Below, piece after piece: positions 37,975-46,135 of a stretch of DNA of 64,000 bases. Where the stretch lies: the NCBI RefSeq assembly GCF_003402535.2, contig NZ_AP025170.1, positions 868,001-932,000 of the forward strand, given 5' to 3'. Origin of the DNA: Cupriavidus sp. P-10. Its GTDB lineage: Bacteria; Pseudomonadota; Gammaproteobacteria; Burkholderiales; Burkholderiaceae. Position 1 is the stretch's first letter. Each line of letters opens with the position of its first letter. The notes beneath the pieces are model-generated. The model worked only from the letters and a program-made list of their open reading frames with translations. It was not told where the DNA came from and did not search any database. Made by a program: the position numbers and the translations under genes.

Positions 37975-38178
37975 ATGGCGCGTATTACCGTCGAAGATTG
38001 TCTGAAACACATCCCGAATCGTTTCGAGCTCGCCCTGGCGGCCACGTACCGTGCGCGCCAGCTGGTGCAGGGCCACACGCCCAAGGTCGAGGCCAAGGAC
38101 AAGCCGACCGTGGTGGCACTGCGCGAGATCGCGTCGGGCCAGGTCGGCATCGAGATGCTGAAGAAAGTCCCGACCTGA
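37975..38178 (+). CDS. rpoZ: RNA polymerase omega subunit
   Basis: A 67-residue Rpo[31 protein letters not shown] is the omega signature and contacts beta-prime; [17 protein letters not shown] follows. Omega assists RNA polymerase assembly and forms part of ppGpp site 1. The ATG at 37975 fits the family start; a TAAAAT at 37929-37934 is a possible -10 for an extra promoter. Next gene is spoT, so the polymerase ppGpp-binding subunit and the alarmone enzyme are adjacent. Confidence 0.96.
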
Positions 38179-38269
38179 TCGACCCGATCGAGCGGCCGGC
38201 CCATGGTTCATCCTCGCAACGTGCCAGCATATTTCCAGGCTCTCCAGCCGGATTCCAGGGGCCGCCGCC

Positions 38270-40801
38270 ATGCCTTCGCCGCATCTGCCCTCCCAGCCTT
38301 CCTCTCCGCCGACGCCCGCGGCAGGCGCGCTCGGCGATGCGGCGCCGCCCACGGCGCGTAAGCGCACCATCCCGGGCCAGTCTTCCGTGAACGCGCGCAC
38401 CGGCGCTCCCAATCTTCCCGATCCGCTCGGCGACGACGTCGTCGGGGAGCGTGCCGTCGCGCCGGCGCTGGCGCCGGGCAAGGCGAGGGCGCCCGCGCTG
38501 CAGGACGAACTGGCGGCAGTGCAGGAAGCGGCGCCTCCGGTGGCGGACAGTCTGTTTATCGATGCAGTGCTGGCGCAGTCATACCGGCACTTCTTCGGCC
38601 CGACCTCGCAGCCGGCGGTGCCGCCGCGCCAGCAGGTCATTTCCATCACCCGGCTGATGGAAAAGCTCGCGTACCTGAAGGCGCCCGACCTGGCGCGCGT
38701 ACGCGAGGCCTTCCAGTTTTCCGACGAGGCCCACCTGGGCCAGTACCGCCAGAGCGGCGAGCCCTACATCACCCATCCGGTGGCGGTGGCGGAGCTGTGC
38801 GCGGACTGGAAGCTGGACGTGCAGTCCATCATGGCGGCGCTGCTGCACGACGTGATGGAAGACCAGGGCATCACCAAGAGCGAACTGGCCGAGAAATTCG
38901 GGCCCAAGGTTTCCGAACTGGTCGACGGGCTGACCAAGCTGGACAAGCTTGAGTTCCAGAGCCGCGAGCAGGCGCAGGCGGAGAGCTTCCGCAAGATGCT
39001 GCTGGCGATGGCGCGCGACGTGCGCGTGATCCTGGTGAAACTGGCCGACCGTACGCACAACATGCGCACGCTCGACTTCGTGCCGCCGGAGAAGCGCCGC
39101 CGCATCGCGCTGGAGACCATGGAGATCTATGCGCCGATCGCGCACCGTCTCGGTCTCAACACGATCTACCGCGAGCTGCAGGAACTGTCGTTCAAGGTCG
39201 GCTCGCCGTTCCGCTACGCCACGCTGGAAAAGGCCGTCAAGGCCGCTCGCGGCAACCGGCGCGAAGTGGTCAAGCGGATCCTGGAAGCCGCGCAGAAGTC
39301 GCTGGCCGATGCCGGCATCGTTGCCGAACTCTCCGGCCGCGAAAAAACGCTTTACAGCATCTATCGCAAGATGCACGACAAGCAGCTGTCGTTCTCGCAG
39401 GTGCTGGACGTGTACGGTTTCCGCGTGGTGGTGGAAACGCAGATGCATTGCTATATGGCGATGGGCGCGCTGCATGGCCTGTACAAGCCGATGCCCGGCA
39501 AGTTCAAGGACTACATCGCGATCCCCAAGATCAACGGCTACCAGTCGCTGCACACCACGCTGGTCGGCCCGTTCGGCACGCCGGTGGAGTTCCAGATCCG
39601 CACGCGCGACATGCACCAGATCGCCGAGGCCGGCGTGGCCGCGCACTGGATGTACAAGCACCAGGCCGACCACGCCAACGATATCCAGCAGCAGGCGCAC
39701 CAGTGGCTGCAGTCGCTGCTCGACATCCAGAGCCAGACCGGCGATTCGCAGGAATTCCTCGAGCACGTCAAGATCGACCTGTTTCCGGATGCGGTCTACG
39801 TGTTTACGCCCAAGGGGCATATCCGCGCGCTGCCGCGCGGCGCCACCGCGCTGGACTTTGCCTACGCGGTGCACAGCGACCTGGGCAACCAGTGCGTCGC
39901 GGTCAAGATCAACAACGAGCTGCTGCCGCTGCGCACCGAGCTCAAGAGCGGCGATATCGTCGAGGTGGTGACGGCGCCGTACTCCAAGCCGAATCCGGCG
40001 TGGCTGTCGTTCGTGCGCACCGGCAAGGCGCGCGCGGCGATCCGCCATTACCTGAAGACCACCAAGCTGGACGAGGCGATCCAGCTCGGCGAGCGGCTGC
40101 TCGAACAATCCGCGCGCCAGCTCGGCATCGAGCTGAAGGCCGTGCCGCAGTCGGTGTGGGACCGCATGATCCAGTGGACCGGCAACAAGCAGCGCGAAGA
40201 CATCTTCGCCGACCTGGCGCTGGGCCGGCGCGTGCCGGCGGTAGTGGCCAAGCGCATGGAGATCCTGCTGCAGGAGCTGTCCGGCGACGTCGACAGCGCG
40301 CTGCTGGCGGCGGTGCAGACCTTTGCCGGCGAAGAAGCGCCTGCGGTGCCGATCACCGGCGACGAAGGCATGTCGATGATCTTCTCGGCATGCTGCCGCC
40401 CGATCCCCGGCGATTCGATCGTCGGTTACCTGGGCAAGGGCGAAGGGCTGCAGATCCACGTGCAGGACTGCAAGATCGCCAAGCGCCTGCACAGCAAGGA
40501 TCCGGAGCACTGGATCGACGTGATGTGGGCCAAGAAGACCACGCGGGCCTTCGACGTGTCGATCAAGGTGATGGTGCGCAACGTCAAGGGTATCGTCGCG
40601 CGCGTCGCCGCGGACCTGACCGCGGCCGATGCCAACGTCGCGCACGTGGCGATGGAGCAGCAGGACGGCAGCCACCAGGAAGCCACCTACATGCAGTTCA
40701 TCATCCAGGTGCAGAACCGCCTGCACCTGGCCAACGTGATGCGCGGGCTGCGCCGCAACCCCGACGTCATCCGCATCTTCCGCGACCGCAACGACGGCTA
40801 G
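38270..40801 (+). CDS. spoT: Bifunctional (p)ppGpp synthetase/hydrolase SpoT/Rsh
   Basis: An 843-residue RelA/SpoT homologue. After a Pro/Ala-rich extension of about 120 residues come the HD hydrolase domain (YITHPVAV, then HDVMED with His193-Asp194), the synthetase domain (KINGYQSLHTTL), a TGS domain (VYVFTPKGHIRALPRGATALDFAYAVHSDLG), a helical/zinc-finger-like region (FSACCRPIPGD) and an ACT domain at the C-terminus. The intact HD motif indicates hydrolysis in addition to synthesis. The long N-terminal tail is unusual for SpoT and probably disordered; a start nearer residue 120 is possible. Cotranscription with rpoZ is likely. Confidence 0.94.
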   Translation: MPSPHLPSQPSSPPTPAAGALGDAAPPTARKRTIPGQSSVNARTGAPNLPDPLGDDVVGERAVAPALAPGKARAPALQDELAAVQEAAPPVADSLFIDAVLAQSYRHFFGPTSQPAVPPRQQVISITRLMEKLAYLKAPDLARVREAFQFSDEAHLGQYRQSGEPYITHPVAVAELCADWKLDVQSIMAALLHDVMEDQGITKSELAEKFGPKVSELVDGLTKLDKLEFQSREQAQAESFRKMLLAMARDVRVILVKLADRTHNMRTLDFVPPEKRRRIALETMEIYAPIAHRLGLNTIYRELQELSFKVGSPFRYATLEKAVKAARGNRREVVKRILEAAQKSLADAGIVAELSGREKTLYSIYRKMHDKQLSFSQVLDVYGFRVVVETQMHCYMAMGALHGLYKPMPGKFKDYIAIPKINGYQSLHTTLVGPFGTPVEFQIRTRDMHQIAEAGVAAHWMYKHQADHANDIQQQAHQWLQSLLDIQSQTGDSQEFLEHVKIDLFPDAVYVFTPKGHIRALPRGATALDFAYAVHSDLGNQCVAVKINNELLPLRTELKSGDIVEVVTAPYSKPNPAWLSFVRTGKARAAIRHYLKTTKLDEAIQLGERLLEQSARQLGIELKAVPQSVWDRMIQWTGNKQREDIFADLALGRRVPAVVAKRMEILLQELSGDVDSALLAAVQTFAGEEAPAVPITGDEGMSMIFSACCRPIPGDSIVGYLGKGEGLQIHVQDCKIAKRLHSKDPEHWIDVMWAKKTTRAFDVSIKVMVRNVKGIVARVAADLTAADANVAHVAMEQQDGSHQEATYMQFIIQVQNRLHLANVMRGLRRNPDVIRIFRDRNDG

Positions 40802-40907
40802 GCGGGCGTTTTTAGGACGGCCCTGGCGTCGTTGTGCGGCCTTGCCGTACTACTTGGACTGTCTGCGGCCGCGCGCTCCTGGCCAGGGCCGCCCTGACAC
40901 GCCCGCC
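40801..40907. repeat. Nested inverted repeats between convergent spoT and greB
   Basis: GGCGGGCGT (40801-40809) pairs with ACGCCCGCC (40899-40907), and inside it CGGCCCTGGC (40818-40827) pairs with GCCAGGGCCG (40882-40891). Together they can fold the whole intergenic RNA from either strand into one long imperfect stem. The outer arm begins within the spoT stop codon. It probably acts as a shared transcript end. Confidence 0.65.
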
Positions 40908-40918
40908 CACTGGTTCAC

Positions 40919-41482
40919 TTATTGTTTCTCTGACGGGTAGCTGACTTCCAGGATATCGATCTGCTCGACCCCGGCCGGCGTGCGCAGCGGCACGGTGTCG
41001 CCCTCGCGCGCCTTGATCAGCGCCTTGGCGATCGGCGAGATCCAGCTGACGCGGTTGCTGTCCAGGTCGACTTCGTCCATACCCACGATGGTGATGGTGG
41101 TTTCTTCGCCGGCGCGGTTGGCGTAAGTGACGGTGGCGCCGAAAAAGATCTGGTCGTTGTCGCCCTGCAATGAGGGATCGACCACCTCGGCCTTGTCCAG
41201 GCGCCGCGTCAGGAAGCGGATGCGCCGGTCGATCTCGCGCAGCCGCTTCTTGCCGTAGAGGTAATCGCCATTTTCCGAGCGGTCGCCGTTGGATGCGGCC
41301 CACGAGACGATCTGCACCACATCGGGCCGGTCGACGTCGATCAACTGCATCAGCTCATTGCGCAGGCGGTTGTAGCCATCGGCTGTGATGTAGTTCTTGG
41401 TGCCGGGAGGCAGCGGCGTTGCGCCTTCGGGAAGGTCGTCGTCCTCGTCGCCAGAGGACTCTTTGACAAATGCCTTGTTCAT
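40919..41482 (-). CDS. greB: Transcript cleavage factor GreB
   Basis: A 187-residue Gre factor that enters the RNA polymerase secondary channel and stimulates cleavage of backtracked RNA. The N-terminal coiled coil includes NYITADGYNRLRNELMQLI and ENGDYLYGKKRLREIDRRIRFLTRRLDKAEVV, the GreB-type signature with acidic tip residues; the C-terminal FKBP-like domain has GATVTYANRAGEETTITIVG and ISPIAKALIKAREGD. An acidic N-terminal extension (SSGDEDDDLPEG) precedes the coil. The ATG at 41482 was chosen over a start 12 bp upstream. Confidence 0.95.
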   Translation of the reverse strand: MNKAFVKESSGDEDDDLPEGATPLPPGTKNYITADGYNRLRNELMQLIDVDRPDVVQIVSWAASNGDRSENGDYLYGKKRLREIDRRIRFLTRRLDKAEVVDPSLQGDNDQIFFGATVTYANRAGEETTITIVGMDEVDLDSNRVSWISPIAKALIKAREGDTVPLRTPAGVEQIDILEVSYPSEKQ

Positions 41483-41574
41483 GGTCCGGATCACATCTTC
41501 GGGTTCTCATTATAGAAAAACACTGCCGACAGGCCGCACTTCGCGAAAAGAAGAGAAAAAAGTGTCGAAGGGGG

Positions 41575-41602
41575 TTCACAAATCTGAAATCTCAGATATA
41601 AT
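41575..41602 (+). promoter_or_regulatory. Promoter of tRNA-Arg
   Basis: TTCACA (41575-41580), 16-bp spacer, TATAAT (41597-41602), 14 bp before the mature tRNA 5' end. The same -35 hexamer is used by tRNA-Thr at the right end. Confidence 0.8.
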
Positions 41603-41616
41603 CTCTTTTCTCGAGT

Positions 41617-41693
41617 GCGGCTGTAGCTCAGTTGGATAGAGTACTTGGCTACGAACCAAGGGGTCGTGGGTTCGAATCCTGCCAGCCGCGCCA
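41617..41693 (+). tRNA. tRNA-Arg (anticodon ACG)
   Basis: A 77-nt tRNA with encoded CCA. Acceptor GCGGCTG pairs with CAGCCGC; anticodon stem CTTGG/CCAAG encloses CTACGAA, anticodon ACG (read as ICG after deamination); T-arm GTGGGTTCGAATCCTGC. It decodes the main CGN arginine codons. Confidence 0.98.
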
Positions 41694-41706
41694 CCTATGT
41701 AGTAAG

Positions 41707-41737
41707 AAAAGGGCTTCCGGAAACGGAAGCCCTTTTT
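41707..41737 (+). terminator. Intrinsic terminator of tRNA-Arg
   Basis: GGGCTTCCG / CGGAAGCCC with a GAAA tetraloop, preceded by A-run and followed by TTTTT, 14 nt after the tRNA. Confidence 0.95.
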
Positions 41738-41925
41738 GTTTTTCTGCTTTCCTTCCCCCAGCCGATCGCGTCGCGTGGGCCGTCAGGCCGATGCCTGCTT
41801 CGCTTCCCCCCTTTGTCGCCCTTACGCCGACAGCGCTTTTGCTGCGCCACGGCTTGCGCGCGCACGTGCCGCCTCCTAGGCTCGAAGCAGCAGGCGAAGC
41901 ACGCCGACCCTCCGGAGCAATGGGT

Positions 41926-42186
41926 ATGGAAAACGACTGGCGCGTCGAGCAGTACCGCGACATGGATGTCTACGTGCTGGTGTCGCCGCAGGGCGAGAGC
42001 ACTATCGGCCGATGGGGCTATGAAGTCCGCGTGGCGCAGGAGGGGGCAGATCCTGCCGACGCGGGCGACATCGAAGCGCTGGCGAGTGGCGCGCAGCAGT
42101 TCGCCACGCGTCACGCTGCGGAAGTGGCTGCTTTCGGTGCCGGTTATGCGCTGGTGGACCGGATGCTCGGGCCGCCGCCGGAGTGA
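41926..42186 (+). CDS. Small hypothetical protein, 86 residues
   Basis: A short acidic protein of unknown function, starting MENDWRVEQYRDMDVYVLVSPQ and ending RMLGPPPE. The first half predicts beta strands (VYVLVSPQGE, YEVRVAQEG), the second half helices (ALASGAQQFATRHAAEVAAF). ATG at 41926 is preferred to the one 6 bp earlier because GGAG then lies 9 nt upstream. No membrane segment or known motif is seen. Codon use agrees with neighbours, so it is probably real. Confidence 0.65.
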   Translation: MENDWRVEQYRDMDVYVLVSPQGESTIGRWGYEVRVAQEGADPADAGDIEALASGAQQFATRHAAEVAAFGAGYALVDRMLGPPPE

Positions 42187-42356
42187 TGCCCGGGCGGGCC
42201 ACATGCGCGGCTATTGCCAACGGCGCAATGGCATATATCACACGATGATCAATCGACCTTGACCGGGATCATTTTTGATCCGGACCGGTATTCCTACGCT
42301 GGATTTGGAAGCGAGCGACGTCTTGCTCGCCGTTGCAGCAGAAGGAGTGCCCCGCC

Positions 42357-42596
42357 ATGCCTGAATTCGAAGGCTACAAGGTCGTCTATGAAGTGATTGC
42401 GCTGCCCAAGCGCAAATGGGCTATCTTTATCGAAGTCATTCGCCGCAGAGATGGCATTGTCGTCGCCGGGCGGCATAACCCGTTCCCCAACCACGCGTTC
42501 GACACCAAGCTCGAGGCGCTTGAGCAGGTGAATCGCTCCATCGGGGTACTGCTTGCCGCGCACGAGGCCGATGGCAACACCACGCCTCGCGCATGA
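42357..42596 (+). CDS. Small hypothetical protein, 79 residues
   Basis: A compact protein without recognised function, starting MPEFEGYKVVYEVIALPKRKW. The pattern of alternating hydrophobics (VVYEVIAL, WAIFIEVIRR, IVVAGRH) predicts a three-strand sheet, followed by one helix (TKLEALEQVNRSIGVLLAAHEA). AAGGAG precedes the ATG at good distance. It lies 170 bp beyond the previous small gene and just upstream of the tRNA-fMet promoter. Confidence 0.7.
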   Translation: MPEFEGYKVVYEVIALPKRKWAIFIEVIRRRDGIVVAGRHNPFPNHAFDTKLEALEQVNRSIGVLLAAHEADGNTTPRA

Positions 42597-42632
42597 GCGC
42601 GCCAGCGATTCCACGATGAGCAGAGAAAAGAC

Positions 42633-42661
42633 TTGCCAGATGCGCACAAGTGCTGCATAAT
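42633..42661 (+). promoter_or_regulatory. Promoter of initiator tRNA-Met
   Basis: TTGCCA (42633-42638), 17-bp spacer, CATAAT (42656-42661), 13 bp before the mature tRNA. Confidence 0.8.
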
Positions 42662-42674
42662 CTTTTTCTTCGGA

Positions 42675-42750
42675 CGCGGGGTGGAGCAGTTGGCAGCTCG
42701 TCGGGCTCATAACCCGAAGGTCGCAGGTTCAAGTCCTGCCCCCGCAACCA
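42675..42750 (+). tRNA. Initiator tRNA-Met (anticodon CAU)
   Basis: A 76-nt tRNA with encoded CCA. Initiator hallmarks are all present: the unpaired C1:A72 at the acceptor end (CGCGGGG...CCCCGCAACCA), three G-C pairs next to the anticodon (CGGG-CTCATAA-CCCG) and the T-loop TTCAAGT. The D-loop (AGTTGG) is one nucleotide shorter than in the E. coli counterpart. Confidence 0.97.
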
Positions 42751-42885
42751 ACGCCTTTCGCGGCATTCGCCGCAATCCTTCAAGGTGTTGTTCTCAAGGC
42801 CGTCCGGCCTGATTTATTCCCTGCTACGAACTGAACCTGAACCGCGAACTTCCGCGATGATCGCGCGCGTGGTGCTTGCTCGCCG

Positions 42886-43167
42886 TCAGGCCGGCAATCG
42901 TTGCGCTGCCTGCAGGAAGGTATTGCGCACCAGTGCCTGGTCTTCGCGCTCGGCCGCTTCCGCTCGCTCGCGCAACCGCTTGGCCAGCACCGCCAGCGTG
43001 CCTTGTGCCTGCGGACCACCGGCGGCCTGGCATTTGGCGACCGCTTCGCGCATCACGGCATCGAGCTCGGCACCGACATCGGCACCGTCGAAGGCGCTCA
43101 CCGACAGGGCTGAAATTCGTTCCAGGTAGAGATTGACCAGCGCTTCGTCGTGTAGCGGTTCGGACAT
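42886..43167 (-). CDS. Small hypothetical protein, 93 residues
   Basis: An acidic, fully helical-looking cytosolic protein starting MSEPLHDEALVNLYLERISAL and ending NTFLQAAQRLPA. Heptad-like Ala/Leu/Glu patterns suggest a small helical bundle. No motif was recognised. AGGAG lies 6-7 nt upstream of the ATG, supporting the gene. It is divergent from the PKHD hydroxylase gene over 180 bp. Confidence 0.65.
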   Translation of the reverse strand: MSEPLHDEALVNLYLERISALSVSAFDGADVGAELDAVMREAVAKCQAAGGPQAQGTLAVLAKRLRERAEAAEREDQALVRNTFLQAAQRLPA

Positions 43168-43237
43168 GGCTTCTCCTAGGCGATAACGGAAACACAAAAA
43201 CCATTGTAGTGGAGGCGGCGCCTGCACAAGATCAAAC

Positions 43238-43256
43238 AGTAATGATTCTTGTTCGA
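43238..43256. promoter_or_regulatory. Weak Fur-box-like sequence upstream of the PKHD hydroxylase gene
   Basis: AGTAATGATTCTTGTTCGA matches the 19-bp Fur consensus at about ten positions, mainly the left half AATGAT. PKHD hydroxylase genes such as piuC are iron-repressed in several proteobacteria, which makes it worth noting; a TACAAT at 43275-43280 could be the -10. Confidence 0.3.
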
Positions 43257-43347
43257 GTCATGCCAGGGTTCACCTACAATACGCGTTCGCGACGCGTTCG
43301 TCCGGCGTGCGCGCTTTCCCCATTCTTGCCCAAAGGTTGTCGCCACC

Positions 43348-44031
43348 ATGTTGCTGCAGATTCCCGACGTACTCTCCAAGGACCAGGTGGCGCAGGTGCG
43401 GCAGGTCATCGATGCCGCACCGTGGACTGACGGCAATGAAACTTCGGGCTACCAGTCGGCGCTGGCCAAGCGCAACCTGCAGCTGCCCGAGGGCTCGCCC
43501 GCGGCGCGGCAGGTTGGCGACCTGATCCAGGATGCGCTGGGAAACAACGCGTTGTTCTTCTCGGCGGCATTGCCGCTGAAGGTTTATCCGCCGCTGTTCA
43601 ACCGCTACGAGGGCGGCCACACCTTTGCCAACCATGTCGACAATGCGATCCGCTACCTGCGCGGCACCAGCTTCCGCATCCGCAGCGACCTGTCGGCAAC
43701 GCTGTTCCTGACCGAGCCGGACCAGTACGACGGCGGCGAGCTGGTGATCGAGGACACTTACGGCCAGCAACGCGTGAAGCTGCCGGCCGGGCATATGGTG
43801 CTGTACCCGGCCACCAGCATCCACCACGTGACGCCGGTCACGCGCGGCGCGCGGGTGTCGTCGTTCTTCTGGATACAGAGCATGGTGCGCGACGACGGCA
43901 AGCGTTCGCTGCTGTTCGAGATGGACGGGCGCATTCGCCAGACGGCGCAGGAACTCGGCCAGTCGCATGAAGCCGTGATCGGCCTGACCGGCGTCTATCA
44001 CAACCTGCTGCGCCGCTGGGCGGACGCCTGA
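43348..44031 (+). CDS. PKHD-type Fe(II)/2-oxoglutarate hydroxylase (PiuC/YbiX family)
   Basis: A 227-residue non-heme dioxygenase close to the 226-residue family length. The iron ligands appear in [12 protein letters not shown] (HxD) and in [19 protein letters not shown] (distal His, then Arg for 2-oxoglutarate). The N-terminus [14 protein letters not shown] and the C-terminal [18 protein letters not shown] are typical. PiuC-like proteins often accompany TonB siderophore receptors, but no receptor gene is nearby here. The substrate is unknown. ATG at 43348 starts at the conserved position. Confidence 0.93.
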   Translation: MLLQIPDVLSKDQVAQVRQVIDAAPWTDGNETSGYQSALAKRNLQLPEGSPAARQVGDLIQDALGNNALFFSAALPLKVYPPLFNRYEGGHTFANHVDNAIRYLRGTSFRIRSDLSATLFLTEPDQYDGGELVIEDTYGQQRVKLPAGHMVLYPATSIHHVTPVTRGARVSSFFWIQSMVRDDGKRSLLFEMDGRIRQTAQELGQSHEAVIGLTGVYHNLLRRWADA

Positions 44032-44091
44032 ACGCCGCCAGCGCCCGCCACCGGGCCACCGGCGGGGCGCTGCGTGACAGCGAGCGGCGCG

Positions 44092-44400
44092 CTATTCGTC
44101 GCGCCGTCGTCGCATCTGCAACTGCTCGATCGGAGAGGGCTGGATGCGGCGCCGTGCCGGCCGCAGGGCGCGGTTCGGCCACAGCACGTAGTTGGTGTGG
44201 GGGTCCAGCGGCTTGCCGAGATACGAGACCCAGACCTGCACGCCGTGCTCGGTTTCGGCGATCACTGCCGCAACGGCGCGTGCCGCGGCGGAAGGGGACT
44301 TGAGCAGTTCCGCCAGGGCTTCGACGCCCTGCACGACATGGTGCTTTACCCCTGAAAACCATGCGTACTGACGCATGGCGGACAACAAACGCTTGGTCAT
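44092..44400 (-). CDS. Hypothetical protein, 102 residues
   Basis: A basic protein of unknown function: MTKRLLSAMRQYAWFSGVKHH at the start, a helical middle (LLKSPSAAARAVAAVIAE), a probable beta segment (GVQVWVSYLGKPLDPHTNYVLWP) and an Arg-rich tail. No domain or membrane segment was recognised. It is convergent with the hydroxylase gene. Ribosome-site evidence is weak, so it may be a real but poorly conserved gene. Confidence 0.5.
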   Translation of the reverse strand: MTKRLLSAMRQYAWFSGVKHHVVQGVEALAELLKSPSAAARAVAAVIAETEHGVQVWVSYLGKPLDPHTNYVLWPNRALRPARRRIQPSPIEQLQMRRRRDE

Positions 44401-44554
44401 GAACGCGACTCTGGTGTGTGTGGAAGTGCGAATGAGACTGCTTCCCGTCCGATTTGTTCAACGGAAGCTTGCGGACGCCAGTATGACTGTGCGTGCGCTC
44501 CCACGCATTTGGTGCGTACCCTGAGACCGGACTTTTGCCGGGATGACGGCAGCG

Positions 44555-46003
44555 TCACACGAGGCGCGCCGGGTCGGGGGCCAACGCAGAGAGTACCATC
44601 GCCAGCCGGTCGAGCGCGGGATCGATGTCGAGCAGGTCGATGGCGCCGAAGCCCAGCAGCAAGCCTGAGCAGTTCGGCGGCGGCGTGGCGTGGAAGGGGT
44701 CCAGCGTGGCCAGTTCCAGGTCCGCGAGCCGGGCCATTGCCACCAGCGCGTCGGCAGCCACCGGCACACGCAGCCGCGCCGCCAGGTGGAAGCCCGCCAT
44801 CGCCGGCAACGCTTCGAGCCACGGTGACAGGTCGCCGTGCAGCCGCGCCAGCAGGCGCGCGCGCCGCTGCACATGGCGCGCGTGCGAGCGGCGGATATGG
44901 CGCAACAGGTGCCCCTCCGACAGGAAGCGCGCCAGCGCCTGCTGGGTCAGCGTCGGGGTGTACCAGTCCATCAGGTGCTTGACCTTGCGCGCCGCCGGCA
45001 TCAGCCATGGCGGCACCACCAGGTAGCCGCCCCGCAGGTTGGCCAACAGCGTCTTGGAAAACGTTCCCAGGTACACCACGCGCCCGTGGCGGTCCAGCGT
45101 CTGCAGCGCGTCCAGCGCCTGCCCGCCATAGCGGAACTCGCTGTCGTAGTCGTCTTCCAGGATCACCGCGTGGCGGCGCGCGGCCCAGTCGAGCAGCGCC
45201 TGCCGGCGTGCCAGGCTCATCGGCACGCCCAGCGGCGACTGGTGCGACGGCGTGACGAAGACCAGCGTTGCCTCGCCGGGCAGCGCCTCCACCACCAGCC
45301 CTTCGCCGTCGACCGGCACCGGCACCACGCGCGCGCCCAGCCCCTGGAACAGCGCGCGCGCCATCGGGTAGCCGGGATTTTCCATGGCTACCACGGCACC
45401 CGGCCCCAGCAGCAGTCGGGCGACCAGGTCGATGCCCTGCTGTGCGCCGGCGGTGACCAGGATATCCGTGGCAGCGCTCTGCACGCCGCGGGTGAAGGCG
45501 ATATGGGTGGCAATGGCCTGCCGCAGCGGCATCTCGCCACACGGGTCCGCGGGCCCGGGCGGACGCTGCCGCTCCGCCGCCAGGGCCGCACGCACGCAGC
45601 GCGACCAGGCTTCGTGCGGAAAGCGCGTGGTGTCGGCCTGGCCCGGCTGGAAGGCGTAGCGCGCACCGCCCATCGGCCCGAGGAAGGGCGTCTCCACCGC
45701 CATCCAGCGCAGCACCGCCGGCGGCAGTACCGGCGCGGCGGCGATGCGCACCGGCTTGCGCGCCAGCCCCTCGGCGACATAAGTGCCGTCCCCGACGCGC
45801 GCATGCAGCCAGCCTTCGGCCAACAACCGTTCATAGGCCGTGGTTACGGTCTTGCGTGCGACGCCCAACTGGGTGCCGAGCAGCCGCGTGGGCGGCATGC
45901 GCGCACCAGCTTCCAGGCGTCCGGCCTGGATGGCGTCGCGGATCTGGTGGACGATCTGCGCCGTGAGGTCGCTGGCGTGGTCCAGCGCGAGATGGAGTTC
46001 CAT
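44555..46003 (-). CDS. MocR-family regulator (GntR helix-turn-helix fused to aminotransferase fold)
   Basis: A 482-residue PdxR/MocR-like regulator. Residues 1-75 hold the GntR winged helix (LTAQIVHQIRDAIQAGRLEAGARMPPTRLLGTQLGVARKTVTTAYERL); a linker leads to a class I aminotransferase domain with PLP-site elements VTAGAQQGIDLVARLL, ENPGYPMARALF, DDYDSEFRYGG and the Lys in GTFSKTLLANLR. Such proteins sense PLP or amino-acid adducts and usually control the divergent neighbour, here the AhpD-like gene. The 132-bp intergenic region carries AAATTGG direct repeats. Confidence 0.92.
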   Translation of the reverse strand: MELHLALDHASDLTAQIVHQIRDAIQAGRLEAGARMPPTRLLGTQLGVARKTVTTAYERLLAEGWLHARVGDGTYVAEGLARKPVRIAAAPVLPPAVLRWMAVETPFLGPMGGARYAFQPGQADTTRFPHEAWSRCVRAALAAERQRPPGPADPCGEMPLRQAIATHIAFTRGVQSAATDILVTAGAQQGIDLVARLLLGPGAVVAMENPGYPMARALFQGLGARVVPVPVDGEGLVVEALPGEATLVFVTPSHQSPLGVPMSLARRQALLDWAARRHAVILEDDYDSEFRYGGQALDALQTLDRHGRVVYLGTFSKTLLANLRGGYLVVPPWLMPAARKVKHLMDWYTPTLTQQALARFLSEGHLLRHIRRSHARHVQRRARLLARLHGDLSPWLEALPAMAGFHLAARLRVPVAADALVAMARLADLELATLDPFHATPPPNCSGLLLGFGAIDLLDIDPALDRLAMVLSALAPDPARLV

Positions 46004-46015
46004 GATGCTGCCCCA

Positions 46016-46046
46016 AAATTGGTCTACTGATTTTGCCGTAAATTGG
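46016..46046. promoter_or_regulatory. Direct repeat AAATTGG, candidate MocR operator
   Basis: AAATTGG occurs at 46016-46022 and 46040-46046, 24 bp apart, with a GCCAAT in opposite orientation shortly after (46058-46063). MocR regulators commonly bind direct repeats in the region between their own gene and the divergent target. Confidence 0.45.
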
Positions 46047-46135
46047 CAGTGTACGGAGCCAATCGCGGGGGCTATCTTTGAGTCCAACGGGCCAGCGCCC
46101 GCCAACTCACTCAACCGGATCCCTGGAGAATCGAC

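Noticed and set aside
38579..40726. A 715-residue open frame on the minus strand opposite spoT
   Set aside because: Antisense shadow of spoT with His/Arg/Val-rich sequence and no recognisable fold; the plus-strand frame has HD, synthetase, TGS and ACT domains.
41632..41925. N-terminal extension of the 86-residue protein reading through tRNA-Arg
   Set aside because: It would translate the tRNA and its terminator; the ATG at 41926 with GGAG is the sensible start.
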